This document shows positions 35,020 through 45,800 of a DNA stretch of 64,000 nucleotides, in pieces. Made by a program: the position numbers and the translations under genes. Numbering within the stretch: position 1 is the first letter of the stretch; the number at the start of each line of letters is the position of its first letter. This DNA comes from Pseudo-nitzschia pungens (lineage: Eukaryota > Bacillariophyta > Bacillariophyceae > Bacillariales > Bacillariaceae): contig CM074767.1 of NCBI GenBank assembly GCA_037355855.1, forward strand, positions 62,001-126,000, given 5' to 3'. The notes under the pieces are model-generated. The model ran no database searches. It was not told the origin of the DNA and saw only the letters and a list, made by a program, of their open reading frames with translations.

Positions 35020-36738
35020 TCACGGCCAAACAAAAGCGCAGGGGCCCACACGGATCATGGCACAGGTCGCTCGGCAATAGTCGTAGACCCTCTTTTTCCC
35101 CTTGACCTTTTTGCTGCATTTCTTAGTGATCTTCGAAATGTTCTTTATGTTGAGTTTGTTCAGTCCCTTCCCGACCCACTTGCAGCTCTTTTTTTTCTTG
35201 CCCTTGAACCGAAAGAAGTCGTCATCCATACAGTTCAGGGTGGTTGGCGAAGTCCACCACGGAGTGGGATAGGGAGTATACCGCGGAGTGGGATAGGGGG
35301 TTGGATTCGGAGCGGGATAGGGGGTTGGATTCGGAGTGGAATTGTTGGAGATGACGATGATGGCGTCCTTCCCACCGTTTTGAATGGATTGGAAGTCGAT
35401 GTAGACGTCGGGGAAGCCGGGTCTGATGATTGTATAGCTCTCTCCGACCGGTACATTCCACCGCTCGGTATCGCCGTCCATATACATACCGCCCTTGATT
35501 TTACAGACGACAGTAAGAGTGTCGACAAACTCCGGCTTTGCATTTACTCCGCTGTTTATTCCAGTTGCTCGATTGTACCCAACATAATAATCCCAACCGT
35601 GTTCTTTACTTCCAGTGTATTTCAGGCGCAACACAACCAGTTCCCCGTTGGAGGACCCGTCAGGCTTGTAGTCGTCCAATCCGTTCAAGACAAAGGTTTG
35701 AGGACCCGGCAATTGCCAGGGCTTGATTGATAGCTGTTGCTTTTCATACCATCTTAACTGCCAGTTGTTGGCAGGATTAAAACAATGCGGACCTTCTTCT
35801 CCTCCAACATCTCCCATGAGAGAGGCACGATCACCGTATACTTCGCCATCCTTCATGCTGTGACCAAGTCCAAGGCTGTGTCCGATTTCATGCATCTGAA
35901 CGCTGGGATACAAGATCCAATCGCTGTAATAGCTATCGATGCTAAACATTGGAGCAAAAGCACCAAAAGCCTTTCCGGGAGGGTAGGCGAACATCACAAG
36001 GTCGTACTTTTTTTCCAGACCAACACCTCCACCATACTTTGCTTCTGCTTCGGCCTTTGCTATTCTTCCGAAATCATGAACATCAGTGTCTTCGATTAAG
36101 GGAACATCGACTTTGACGTCAACAATGCCGGCTTCTTCCGTAGTCATCTGGCCGTGGGAACAGGCCTTGTATTGTGTCTTCATGTTCAAAGAATCGGTAA
36201 AGATTTCCTTTCTCAATGTTTGGACTGAGGATGGTTCTTTATTGAGGCTGTCAATGATGCGAACCACCAGGGTTCTAAAATTTCCTGTTGTTTTGCGGTA
36301 ATACCGGTAGTGACGAGGGTCATCTTTGGACATGGCTTTGACCTCAACTGACCCTGCCCGTGAGACCACCAAGGTTCCAAGGGCCTTGTGCTGGGAGGCA
36401 GAAGCCCGTTTGACAAAAGCCCCATCCCTGAACTTCATGAGAGTCCCTCCGGAAACCGCCGATTCAAAAAAATCATCTGGGACACCTTCGACTCCCATCT
36501 CGGCTGGAATGCCAAGCTCTTCTGCTTGCTCCTTCGTGAATCTACAAATCCATCTTTCGCTATCACAATCTTCTGTCCCCAGAATGAGATAGAGCACACA
36601 TTCTGCTTCTTCTGCTTCTGTCAGGTAGCGGTGCACCTCTTGGCCATCATCGTTGGGAGGTGATGTGGAAGCCACTTGCACGAAGGCGAGGGCTAGTAAA
36701 AGGAAGAGGGAACGCGAGAAACTCAGACGTAGTTTCAT
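35020..36738 (-). CDS. Secreted gametolysin-like (M11-type) metalloprotease, paralogue with Cys-rich tail
   Basis: It has 572 residues from the ATG at 36738, which precedes a signal peptide (MKLRLSFSRSLFLLLALAFV); the frame extends upstream only through a non-ATG codon. A prodomain includes an ERWICRF segment resembling the EEWICFF of the 6136-8619 protein. The zinc motif MHEIGHSLGLGHS puts H283, E284, H287 and H293 in the metzincin pattern, with a candidate Met-turn in ASLMGDVGG. After the catalytic region come NPTPYPAPNPTPYPTP repeats, a likely extended linker, then a basic six-cysteine tail (CMDDDFF, KKKKSCKW, KKCSKK, DYCRATC, GPC) resembling ShK-like diatom modules. The intronless structure matches its paralogue. 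A likely role is cell-wall or matrix proteolysis; the tail may tether it to polysaccharide or silica, which is inference. Confidence 0.85.
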   Translation of the reverse strand: MKLRLSFSRSLFLLLALAFVQVASTSPPNDDGQEVHRYLTEAEEAECVLYLILGTEDCDSERWICRFTKEQAEELGIPAEMGVEGVPDDFFESAVSGGTLMKFRDGAFVKRASASQHKALGTLVVSRAGSVEVKAMSKDDPRHYRYYRKTTGNFRTLVVRIIDSLNKEPSSVQTLRKEIFTDSLNMKTQYKACSHGQMTTEEAGIVDVKVDVPLIEDTDVHDFGRIAKAEAEAKYGGGVGLEKKYDLVMFAYPPGKAFGAFAPMFSIDSYYSDWILYPSVQMHEIGHSLGLGHSMKDGEVYGDRASLMGDVGGEEGPHCFNPANNWQLRWYEKQQLSIKPWQLPGPQTFVLNGLDDYKPDGSSNGELVVLRLKYTGSKEHGWDYYVGYNRATGINSGVNAKPEFVDTLTVVCKIKGGMYMDGDTERWNVPVGESYTIIRPGFPDVYIDFQSIQNGGKDAIIVISNNSTPNPTPYPAPNPTPYPTPRYTPYPTPWWTSPTTLNCMDDDFFRFKGKKKKSCKWVGKGLNKLNIKNISKITKKCSKKVKGKKRVYDYCRATCAMIRVGPCAFVWP

Positions 36739-39561
36739 GGTAATACTGGTACACAATTCTATTGTCTTGGATATAATCAGCAAAGAAATAACATTGGTTG
36801 TGATGCATCGATTTTTGATCAACACAAAATTAGATTGTGAGATGATCGCAATTTTCTGTTTTGAAGCGACTGAATGGTGGACCAAGTTTTTCGGATTTGG
36901 GCACAGTCGGAAGCGCAAAACCACAGAATTCACCGTAGGGTCGTCGTTCTCGTACCAGTACAAAAAATGTACGACCTACAGGAGGGGAATGAATACGTAG
37001 TATCATCGAAGGATAAGTAATCTTAATTACGGTACTCGTACCAGCACAAAAAATGTACGACCTACAGGAGGGGAATGAATATCATCGAAGGATAAGTAGT
37101 AAGGTTACTACTAGTAGTAATGGAAACCATACGGTAACCTTACTGAATACTACTACTAAAAAAAAATAATAATACTACAGTAGGGATTGAAAACTACAAT
37201 TATTGCGAGGTTTTTGAGAAGATAATAAATCGAGCCCTTCGCAATTCTATTACTACTATTGGAGATCAAAATGAACCCTACACTACTGAATACGAAGTAC
37301 GAGCACAATTGTTGTAGTATCGACTTTGGAGTAATGAAAAATAATAATGAGTGGATGGGATAAGATAAAGTTACTGCATGAAAAACATACGACCTGGAAG
37401 GGGAATACTTCAGTATGTTTTTAATATTATTTTAAAAAATCATACTAACTTACTTCGTACTACTTCTAACGTCGAAATAGGGAATAGTAGTACTCGTACT
37501 ACAGGGCAAGATGATACAATAGTTCCTTACGCGTAATAAACAATACGAAGTAATAACAATAGTAATGCATTCAAAAGCACGACCTGGAACGGGAATCTCG
37601 TACCGGTAGTAGTAGTAGTAATCCAAACTTTGTCTTCTTGCTGGATAGCTACTAGTACTACAACTACTACTACACGTACGGTAGGAGCAGGGTTCCACAG
37701 AATACCACCAGTTACTAGTAACCTAGTAATCATTCTGAGCAATTGTGATTTGAAGATTCAGCGTTTGAACGAGTTCGGGCGTGTCGAGAACGACTCGCCG
37801 ACCGGGACGTAGCAGGAGCTTTTCCGTCAACAGGAATTGTTGGGGTTGCCGGTCGGCTCGTTCATCGGCACGCAGCAGTACTACTACTAATTACGCAGGT
37901 CCGAATGCCCCCGGTGTTCGTCGTGTCTTGTTCACGGGAATGGAATGAATCTAAATGTTGGGACCGGACCGGATTGTTGGGAGCTACACGCATACGCAGC
38001 GGTCGTGCCGCATCCGCATCCACATCCGCATCCGCATCCGCATCCGCATCCGATCGAATCAAATCCACAGCTCCGTTCCATTCCATTCCGTTCCGTTCCG
38101 TTCCGTTCCGTTCCGTCGTTCCTCCGGAGACGGACAGAGGTCGGAACGGAACGCATTCCATTCCTCACCGCACCGCAGCAGACCTCCGTCATCATCGTCT
38201 GGTTTGGGTCGGGAAACCTTTTCCGTTTTTGTCGACTTTTGACCCCATCGATCAAATCTGTTCCGAAACTCGAGATCAATTGTGTTGTACCGTAGTACAC
38301 CCCAGCTCGGCAGACAAGTTTGGATTTTACGAGGCATCCAAGGAGGTCTGGAAGGAAGGTGGACCGGTTGCGAGGGCGCTGTGTGTCTCTTGCACGTTCT
38401 GGGTTAGGCGTGCTGGACCGACCTACCGGAGGGGATTCCCGAACTGCGCTCGGACGTGTATCGCAATCAATCATTCCGAGGCGATCCTCAAAACCATGCA
38501 TGCGTGGTGAGTCACCCACCCACCACCGGTGAGCGAGCGAGCAAGCAAGAGCAATTATTTTTTTAAAAGTAACGTCAAACATGATGTTATTGACCATTCC
38601 CGATTACGAGCAAGTTACTAACCTTAGTGCTCACGGAGACAAATCAAATGCCCTTCCACGTAAAAAGCTATTGCCGTCTGTCCGACTACAATGGTACATA
38701 AACATAAATCGGAATCTTCCGATGCGCGGAGAGTTTCTAGTTCAGTAATATATTTTCTAGTGTACGGACTACGGTAGTGAATCTTATTGTTTACTACATT
38801 GTTATTATTTTTATTCTGGCAACGCTAAGGTTTACCGCTGCCGTTCGTATTCAACAGCAATGACCGATTGCATAGGTTCAGTCGGTATGCTTCTTTTTTG
38901 GCGGGCTCATTCCTGTTCGCTTCTTCGGAATGAATCGCATCGAACCGCATCGCACATAGCATCGCACATAGCATCGCTCGTTCTCTGCTCGACGAGAGAA
39001 TAATTTTGTTTCGTTACGTTTGTTTCGTTTGTGCTATTATTCGTTGTGGGGCTGGCAACGGTCCCGTGTCGGTCGCCGGGTCGCGAGAACATCACCCTGG
39101 CTCTGACTTCCGTTTGGATTGGTTTTGTTTTGTTTGGTTTCATTTCGTGTTGTATTGTATTGTATTGTGTTGTGTTGTGCATACTAGTAGCTGCGGGCAA
39201 GCAGGCGCGACGAATACGTTTCGTTTCGTCTCGTTTCGTTTCGTTTCGTTCAATTTGGACGAAACCCGCGTTCCCTCGGTGAGGACTTCCTCGTCGGTGC
39301 CAAAGGAACGGTGTATTCGTCGAACCATTCCGCGAGGAGTTCTGCTACCACACGCACAGTACCGTGCTCGAGGACTCGAATTGCCTCCGCCGCCTCAACC
39401 CGGTCGAGCACCAGCGCTCGTTTTTTGGGTCTCGTCTCCTTTGCTCCGGGACCGAAGGGAAAGTCATTCCGGGGAAGGGACGCAACGGGACGTGACACAA
39501 TGCATCGCAGCACAAGGAATGCGTCCATCCGTCCCTTCCCTCGTACCATGTCATTGTTTCA
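36739..39561. other. Intergenic spacer
   Basis: No gene is supported. It contains the duplicated block at 36951-37110, ATCCGC hexamers (38008-38055), CCGTT pentamers (38085-38117), GTATT/GTGTT runs (39146-39178) and CGTTT pentamers (39217-39248). Open frames at 37.9-38.5 kb are driven by these repeats. Confidence 0.4.
36951..37110. repeat. Direct duplication with ACGACCTACAGGAGGGGAAT core
   Basis: The block ACAAAAAATGTACGACCTAC...GATAAGTA occurs at about 36959-37018 and 37046-37098. Shorter relatives (ACGACCTGGAAGGGGAAT and ACGACCTGGAACGGGAAT) occur near 37389 and 37579. Confidence 0.75.
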
Positions 39562-40851
39562 TCACAGGTCCGGATCGTCGTCGTCGTCGTCGTCGTTGTT
39601 GTTGTTGTTCTTCCCGTTGTCATCGTCGCAGTCGTTGCGATTGCCGGTTTGTTGGCGGTAATTGCGTTCCTCGAGTTCCTCCTCGGGAATGCTCCCAAAG
39701 AGAGCCGACGCTGCGGCGCGGTGGTACCGGGACGAAAACGGACCGTTCGGCATTGCCGTTGCCGACGCGGGCGTCGTCGGCGGGGTCGTGGTCGGGAGCA
39801 ATCTCGAAGCCGACAGCGGTGCCGGTGTTGGTGTCGATGTTAGTCTCGATGACATGGATGGTGGTGTCGTCGTCGTCGATCCCAGCGAAAAGGAAGCCGG
39901 GGCAAATCGGATCATTGGCGATGCCTCTGGGTTTGCCAGCTGTTGGTGGTGGTGTTGTTGGTGGTGTTGTTGGTGGTGATTTGTGTGGTCGAGGTCGTCG
40001 TCGTCGTCGTCCGAGTCGCGGTCGTCTCCCGCCAGCGCCCGAAAGGAGTTGTTGTTGGTGCCGCTCTGCGTGGGAGTGTCGCCCCTCCAGGGCAGGACCG
40101 GGAGGTTGGTCCCGTTCGATGCTGCCGCTGGCAGGGCCACCTTGTGAACGTTGCTGGCGACGGGAGTGGCCGTGTTGGAAGCGTCGGCAGCTGCGGAGGC
40201 GGCAGCTGCCCGGGCCAGGCTGCTGCTGCCGCCGCCGCCGATGAAATGGGCCATCGGACTGTGAGTGGCATTGGTAACGGAATTGGCAATGGAATTCGGA
40301 TCCGACAGTATGTGGCCGATCTGGTGCATCGTTTCCTCCATGAGTTGGTTGGTCGACTTGACGAGGCTGAAGGAGGCTGGTTTCATTTGCAGCGATAGCA
40401 TTGGATTGTTTCGATTTCGATTTCTATTTCGATTTGGAATCGTGCCGGATTGATGGTGTTGCTGCTGTTGTTGATGTTGCTGCTGTCGCTTTCGGCGGTG
40501 GCGCTTGCCTACCGGAAGATTCCTTTCGAGGGCCCTCGAACGCTCCACCAGGGAATTCATTTGGCGGTCAAAGTCGTCGTTCTTGTTTTGGTAGTTGCTA
40601 TGGGAAGAATGCCTGTGTTGTTGATGGTGTTGTTGTTGTTGTTGTTGTTGTTCTTTCCAACTGGAAACGTCTCTCTTGGAAAGCGAGACACGGAGAACGT
40701 CGCTTTTGCCATTTCCATTTCCAATTCCAATTCCATTTCCACTTCCGCCACCGGACTTTTTCTTTCCCAAAAAGAGGCTCGTCGTCGACTTTTTCTTGGT
40801 TTGTTTCTGCTTTTGCTTTGACGACGACGATTTCGATTTTCGTTTTCCCAT
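39562..40851 (-). CDS. Hypothetical low-complexity protein
   Basis: This is an intronless frame of 429 residues with an ATG start (MGKRKSKSSSSKQKQKQ). The N-terminus is a Lys/Ser/Gln-rich basic tail that could act as a nuclear localisation signal. Two ordered-looking segments are visible: NDDFDRQMNSLVERSRALER, and MKPASFSLVKSTNQLMEETM with GHILSDPNSIANSVTN. The motif PASFSL occurs twice (before LVKST and in FAPASFSLGSTT). The rest is His/Gln, Ser/Thr/Pro and Asp/Asn runs, ending in a long acidic tail (NNNNNDDDDDDDPDL). No domain is recognised. Its length and the absence of stops in GC-rich text support a real gene, but the composition leaves doubt. Confidence 0.6.
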   Translation of the reverse strand: MGKRKSKSSSSKQKQKQTKKKSTTSLFLGKKKSGGGSGNGIGIGNGNGKSDVLRVSLSKRDVSSWKEQQQQQQQHHQQHRHSSHSNYQNKNDDFDRQMNSLVERSRALERNLPVGKRHRRKRQQQHQQQQQHHQSGTIPNRNRNRNRNNPMLSLQMKPASFSLVKSTNQLMEETMHQIGHILSDPNSIANSVTNATHSPMAHFIGGGGSSSLARAAAASAAADASNTATPVASNVHKVALPAAASNGTNLPVLPWRGDTPTQSGTNNNSFRALAGDDRDSDDDDDDLDHTNHHQQHHQQHHHQQLANPEASPMIRFAPASFSLGSTTTTPPSMSSRLTSTPTPAPLSASRLLPTTTPPTTPASATAMPNGPFSSRYHRAAASALFGSIPEEELEERNYRQQTGNRNDCDDDNGKNNNNNDDDDDDDPDL

Positions 40852-41764
40852 GGTCGGTTATTGGTGATGATTGTATTGTTTGTATTGTTTGTATTGCTTG
40901 TATTGCTTGTATTGGTTAGACCGAACAACTGTTTTGCCAAATGACAAAGGAATGCAACTCGGTACAGCAGCAGCGTATTGCGTATTTATTACTACGTATT
41001 ATTACTCTTGTGAAACACGTGCGACTGAAAGTAAGTTATGATAAAATCTTACTGTATGTCTGACACGAGCTGAGCAGTTCGTAGCGGAATGAGAATAACT
41101 CGGACGAAGATCGAGTTCGGGAGATTGTAGACTGTAGATTGGATGCTATTGTTGTTGTTGTTGTTGTTGTTGTTATTGTTGCCGTTATTTATTGTTAGAA
41201 TAATGATAATATTTTTATTGAGATGCGGTAGGAACACAAAACCAATTTGTTGGTTGGGTGGATGGGTGGTTGGTGGGTTGGATGGTTGGTTCCGTATTCC
41301 GTCCAAAAAATCGATGGATTGAGTCGTTCATTCATTCATTCATTCGTTCATTATTACGTAGTATTTCAATTTTAACAGACTTACTACTACGTGTAATTAA
41401 GCTTGTTACCGGTACTGTACCGTAATTATTACTAGTAAACCTTATTAAGGTTACTTTGTAGTCTTTCATTTTAAAAATGAAAATTCATTCGTTAAACGAC
41501 CAACAGGAACCGAGCAAGATTGCATTATTACGGGTGTAAATTTTAAACTCCTACGGTAATCTTACGTACCTAATTTACCGTACAAGTATGGCTTCGAATT
41601 ACTGGACCCCGGGGGGTAAATTAACCTTAGTGGAGTTGTATTCCGCCATCATGGGCATACCGGTAGTAACGTTACCGTAATTATGGCAAGATCTTAGCAT
41701 ACCGGCACCAAAAAAAAATAATAATACGAAGTAAACCTTACTACCGTACGTACGAAGTATCTTG
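40852..41764. other. Intergenic, GTAAGGTTAC-type text
   Basis: GTATTGTTT repeats occur just upstream of the gene start (40871-40915), TTG repeats at 41152-41172 and ATTC repeats at 41328-41346. From 41,390 to 41,760 GTAAACCTTA and TACCGGTA-type words are dense. No gene is seen. Confidence 0.4.
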
Positions 41765-42300
41765 CAAACAGTAGCAATAGCAACCTTAACCTTGTAGCAC
41801 TGTGCTACTGCGTGTGCTAGCGGTGCCGTGCCCGGGTTTCTTTGATTGGTACAAATCCTACTTGAGAACCCAGGTCAATTGACTGTTAGCACCCCACAGC
41901 ACCTTGGAATAAGCCTGTTGCTGAGCCTGATGCTAAGCCTGATGCTGAGCCTGATGCTGAGCCTGATGCTGAGCCTGATGCTGAGCCTGATGCTGAGCCT
42001 GATGCTGAGCCTGATGCTGAGCCTGATGCTGAGCCTGATGCTGAGCCTGATGCTGAGCCTGATGCTGAGCCTGATGCTGAGCCTGATGCTGAGCCTGATG
42101 CTGAGCCTGATGCTGAGCCTGATGCTAAGCCTGATGCTGAGCCTGATGCTGAGCCTGATGCTGAGCCTTTTGCTTAGCACACAGCCTAGCACCTTGTGGA
42201 TACTACTATTGCTGAGGGCTGATAGTACCTGTACTACTAGCTCCTCTGGTGCTGGTACAGTTCCCGACACAGGGACCTTACTAGCATACTAGGAGACACC
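41765..42300 (+). repeat. Copy B of dispersed repeat, with 12-bp minisatellite
   Basis: Blocks in order: CAACCTTAACCTTGTAGCAC, GTTAGCACCCCACAGCACC, CCTGTTGCTGAGCCTG, then about 20 units of CCTGATGCTGAG (roughly 41926-42166), then TTAGCACACAGCCTAGCACC. The same order occurs on the minus strand at 14140-14440 with only a few diverged units. The open frames through it (LMLS and IRLS repeats) are products of the 12-bp period. Confidence 0.8.
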
Positions 42301-42432
42301 TTAGTAGCATCTTGGAGGAATGAGGTGATGGCATTATTACCAATACTACTACTAGAAGAACTACAACAGCAATTGTCACAACCAGCAGCAGCCTGATGCT
42401 ACTACTACAATATGCATTAGTACTACTACTAC

Positions 42433-42817
42433 TGAGCGATTCCCGAAACTATATGCGTTCATATAATATCCTAGATTATATGCCCTCATTCTTTTTGGCG
42501 CACCCAACGGACATGCATTAAAAATGGATGACAGACAGGCGGAGAAAAGGCACATTTTGGAATTTGGAATCTTGTTTCGAAAAACAAAAAATTCTCTCTT
42601 TATTCCCTAAGCGCGCCTCTATCGCCAATTTTTAGCGCGATTCCCTTGAAATTTTATTCTGGTTGCATATTCTGGAGGAGGCAAATATGCGTCCTCCAGA
42701 ATATGAAAAAATCGGTTAAAAATTTCATATAAGTATGTTACAGGCGACAAATAATATGTGTGCCACGTCACGAATAATGTAATATTACATGTGCATATTA
42801 GTTTCGGGAATCGCTCA
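42433..42817. mobile_element. Terminal-inverted-repeat (MITE-like) element
   Basis: TGAGCGATTCCCGAAACT at 42433-42450 is repeated inverted at 42800-42817. It is flanked by ACTACT-type text on both sides, so the target duplication is ambiguous. Inside, CATATTCTGGAGGA and TCCTCCAGAATATG form an internal hairpin near 42666-42705. It is 385 bp long with no coding capacity, so a non-autonomous DNA element. Confidence 0.75.
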
Positions 42818-45800
42818 CTACTAGTACAAATCAGGTACAACTACTACTAGTACTAGCTAGTACTCATCCTTCCACCACTTTCAACAATGCTACTAGTGTG
42901 CTAACCCCCCCTCCCCCATCGATCCAACTACGAGTAGTACTACTAGTATTACTATTGTTGGGGTTGGGATTTGTTCAAGAACAGCATTTCGCAGGTTGGT
43001 TATGAGCATCCAAACTACCACCAAGCTCATCACCACAATAGGTACGTGTAGTAGATAAACAAACAATCAACCGCAGACTGATTTACTACTACTACTAGTA
43101 CTACTACTGCACCATCTTCAATCGCCGGAGCTTCACAAACGGAGTTTCCCGATCCTGAATTTTGCCACCGCATTTTCCGACCAGGAGCATGGTGGTACTG
43201 CTGTTGCTCGACTAGTACACACGAGAAACGACTAGTACAAACGAGAAACCTTATGCTACTACTACTAGTGCTAGTATTACTGGTACTAGTACTACTAGTA
43301 CTACGAATACCGTCCTCTCCCGTGTCATGCCGCGCACCGCACAACGATTCGTTCGGCAAGCCGATCGCCGGTACGGCTTACCGCTCAGCTCAGCTTTGCT
43401 TTGCTTCGTTTTTTGACTGACTCCGCTCAATTCGACTCGAATGGACTGGACTCGACTCACTCGTTTCGATTCGACTCGTTTCTTGACTCGACTGTGCTAC
43501 TAGTACTACTACTAGTACTACGTACTTGTTTGACGATCATAATCACGCACACATCCGTGCTGCTGGTGTGAGCGGCGGAGTCCCCGGTCTGCGATTGCTG
43601 CCGCGTTTTTCGCCCGCCGCTTCGCCGGATGGATGCTTCGAAACCCCCCGAAGCGGGTGTGGCGCTACCAGAACGGAAGGTCCTCGACGAACCCGGCGCG
43701 CGGGGCCGGGCCGGGTTTTCCGCCGTTCTGCCGAATTTGGGATCGCGTCGACGTGACGTGACCCGACGCGACGTCCGGCCAACCAGTCGGGAGGATCCGG
43801 CATGATGTTCCATTTCATTTCATTTCATTTCATTGCATTGCATTGCATTGCATTCCAGAACGGTGTTGTGGGATCGAGCGAGCGAGTGCGGGTTCGTTCC
43901 AATAAAAAAGGACGCTTGTGGTGCCTCGCGAACTCAACTCCCGGGGAAAATCGACCCGACCGGACCTCGGCGCAGCGCGGCGATGAAGTTCGCGGCTTGG
44001 GGCGTTCGTGCGTGCTGGACCACCACGCCACTCGCGATGCTTGCAGCGCAAGATCAAGATCACCGTGATGGAAGCTCTGGGCAAACGAAAAACAACAAAA
44101 AGCACAGCACCGCACCGCACCGCACCGCACCGCTTTGATCCTCACCTGCCTCCGTACCGGTACGGGTGGCCCTCCGTTTCCCGGGTCTTCAAAACCCCGG
44201 CAAAGCTGGCGCATCCGATATCCGATGTCCGATATCCGATGTCCGAAACACACCGCATGCACATCATGCGGTTGGTGGTGCGGTCCTTCTCTTTTCACGC
44301 AACAAAGTTCTGGCATTGTTGACGCCCCGGTTTACGTTTACGATCGTGCCGGATTCCATCGCGGGAGAATGAGTTCTTCGGGGGATGGTGCGATTTGTTT
44401 CTGCGTTGTTCTTCTCTGTGGCTTGTGGCGCCGATCGCCGACGAAGCGGTTTTGTGCCCGGATCGATTCGCGCGAGAAAAGATTGGAACCCTCGAGGTTG
44501 CAGTCGTTGCCGTTGTTGTTGTTGTTGTCGACGCAGGGAAATCTGTTGAAACAGAACCCGGCAATACAATGTTGCCCTCCTTGCTGTCCGGTTTGATCTG
44601 GTGAAAGTAACGAATTACTTGGCTCTGCTCCGGGCACCGAGCATGAGTACCGGTATTACTTGCACCGATTAGAAGCACTTGTACGGCCTCGGCATCTCAT
44701 CTCATCTCATCTTATCAAACATCTCATCAAACATCACATCTCATCTCATCAAACATCTCATCAAACATCACATCACATCGCATCTCATCTCATCACACAG
44801 CACGTCACGTCGTAGTTGTACTACATGTAGGAGTAAGATTACCGCAGGGAAATAGTAGTATGATGGATATGTGACCCACCCGTGCCGAGATTGCTCGCGA
44901 CACCCGCGCTCCGTTTCTCGTTTCCAGAAAAGTAACGCCGTGCAAGCATGGAAAATGAAAAAGTGGAAAGCGGAACGTGGGATGTGGAACGTGGAATGTG
45001 GGATGCTGGCGGACGTTTTTGTTGTCGATTTCGGCGTCGGTTCGATTTTTTTTTTTTTGTTCTTTTTTCCCTCTCTCTCAAAATCAATCATCAACAAAAT
45101 CAACAACGAAAGAGGTCGATCATCTTCGGAGGATTGGTAATTACGAGTAAGTTATCTTACGGTTACCGTAATCTTAACCCTCCGTGCGTGAGGTTACAAT
45201 AATACATTTGCCGAAATGAGGAGTAATTACGAGTATTACAGTACCGTAAGGTTACGTTCGTTTACTTGTACGAGTAACTTACCTGTAGTCTTAACGCACT
45301 GGTAATGTTACCGGTACGATTCGGAGGGCTTGAGAGCGTTTTCCGGGATTCCAATTCCATTGTCGAGTTAACTACTAATCTTACGGTAAGATTTACTGGT
45401 AGTAATTTGATAAAATAATTGATGTCTCTCGTACAAAGTCGTGTTAAAAGATAAACAGACATAAGAGATCTTTTGGAATGGTCATAAAGAACCTGAAGAT
45501 GAAGTCATAAAGAACCTTGTAGTCGTGGACATCGTAGCAGTAAGGTTAACCTTAGTCAAACCTTAACTTACCGTAACTTACTGTGTTACCATTATTCCGA
45601 ACAGCTGTCCGCCATTCCATTGAGAAAATTGCTCCATACGGTACTGGTCAGAGTACAAGGTAAGTTAACTAATACGAAGTACGAAGTAACTGACTTCGTA
45701 CTAGTTGTAGAAAGCTGTGAGGACGAATATGACTTACTTAATTGTCGTGTTTCTTCATATTCATGTTCGGCAAAAAAAAATAATACTGGGGGAAGATCCG

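Noticed and set aside
37905..38597. Gene in the 38-kb region on either strand
   Set aside because: Frames are carried by ATCCGC and CCGTT repeats and show no conserved motif.
41846..42292. LMLS-repeat or IRLS-repeat protein
   Set aside because: Produced by the 12-bp minisatellite inside a dispersed repeat.
43457..44637. GC-rich genes near 43.5-44.6 kb
   Set aside because: Arg/Pro/Ser-biased translations on both strands, no motif, and no good start or splice context.
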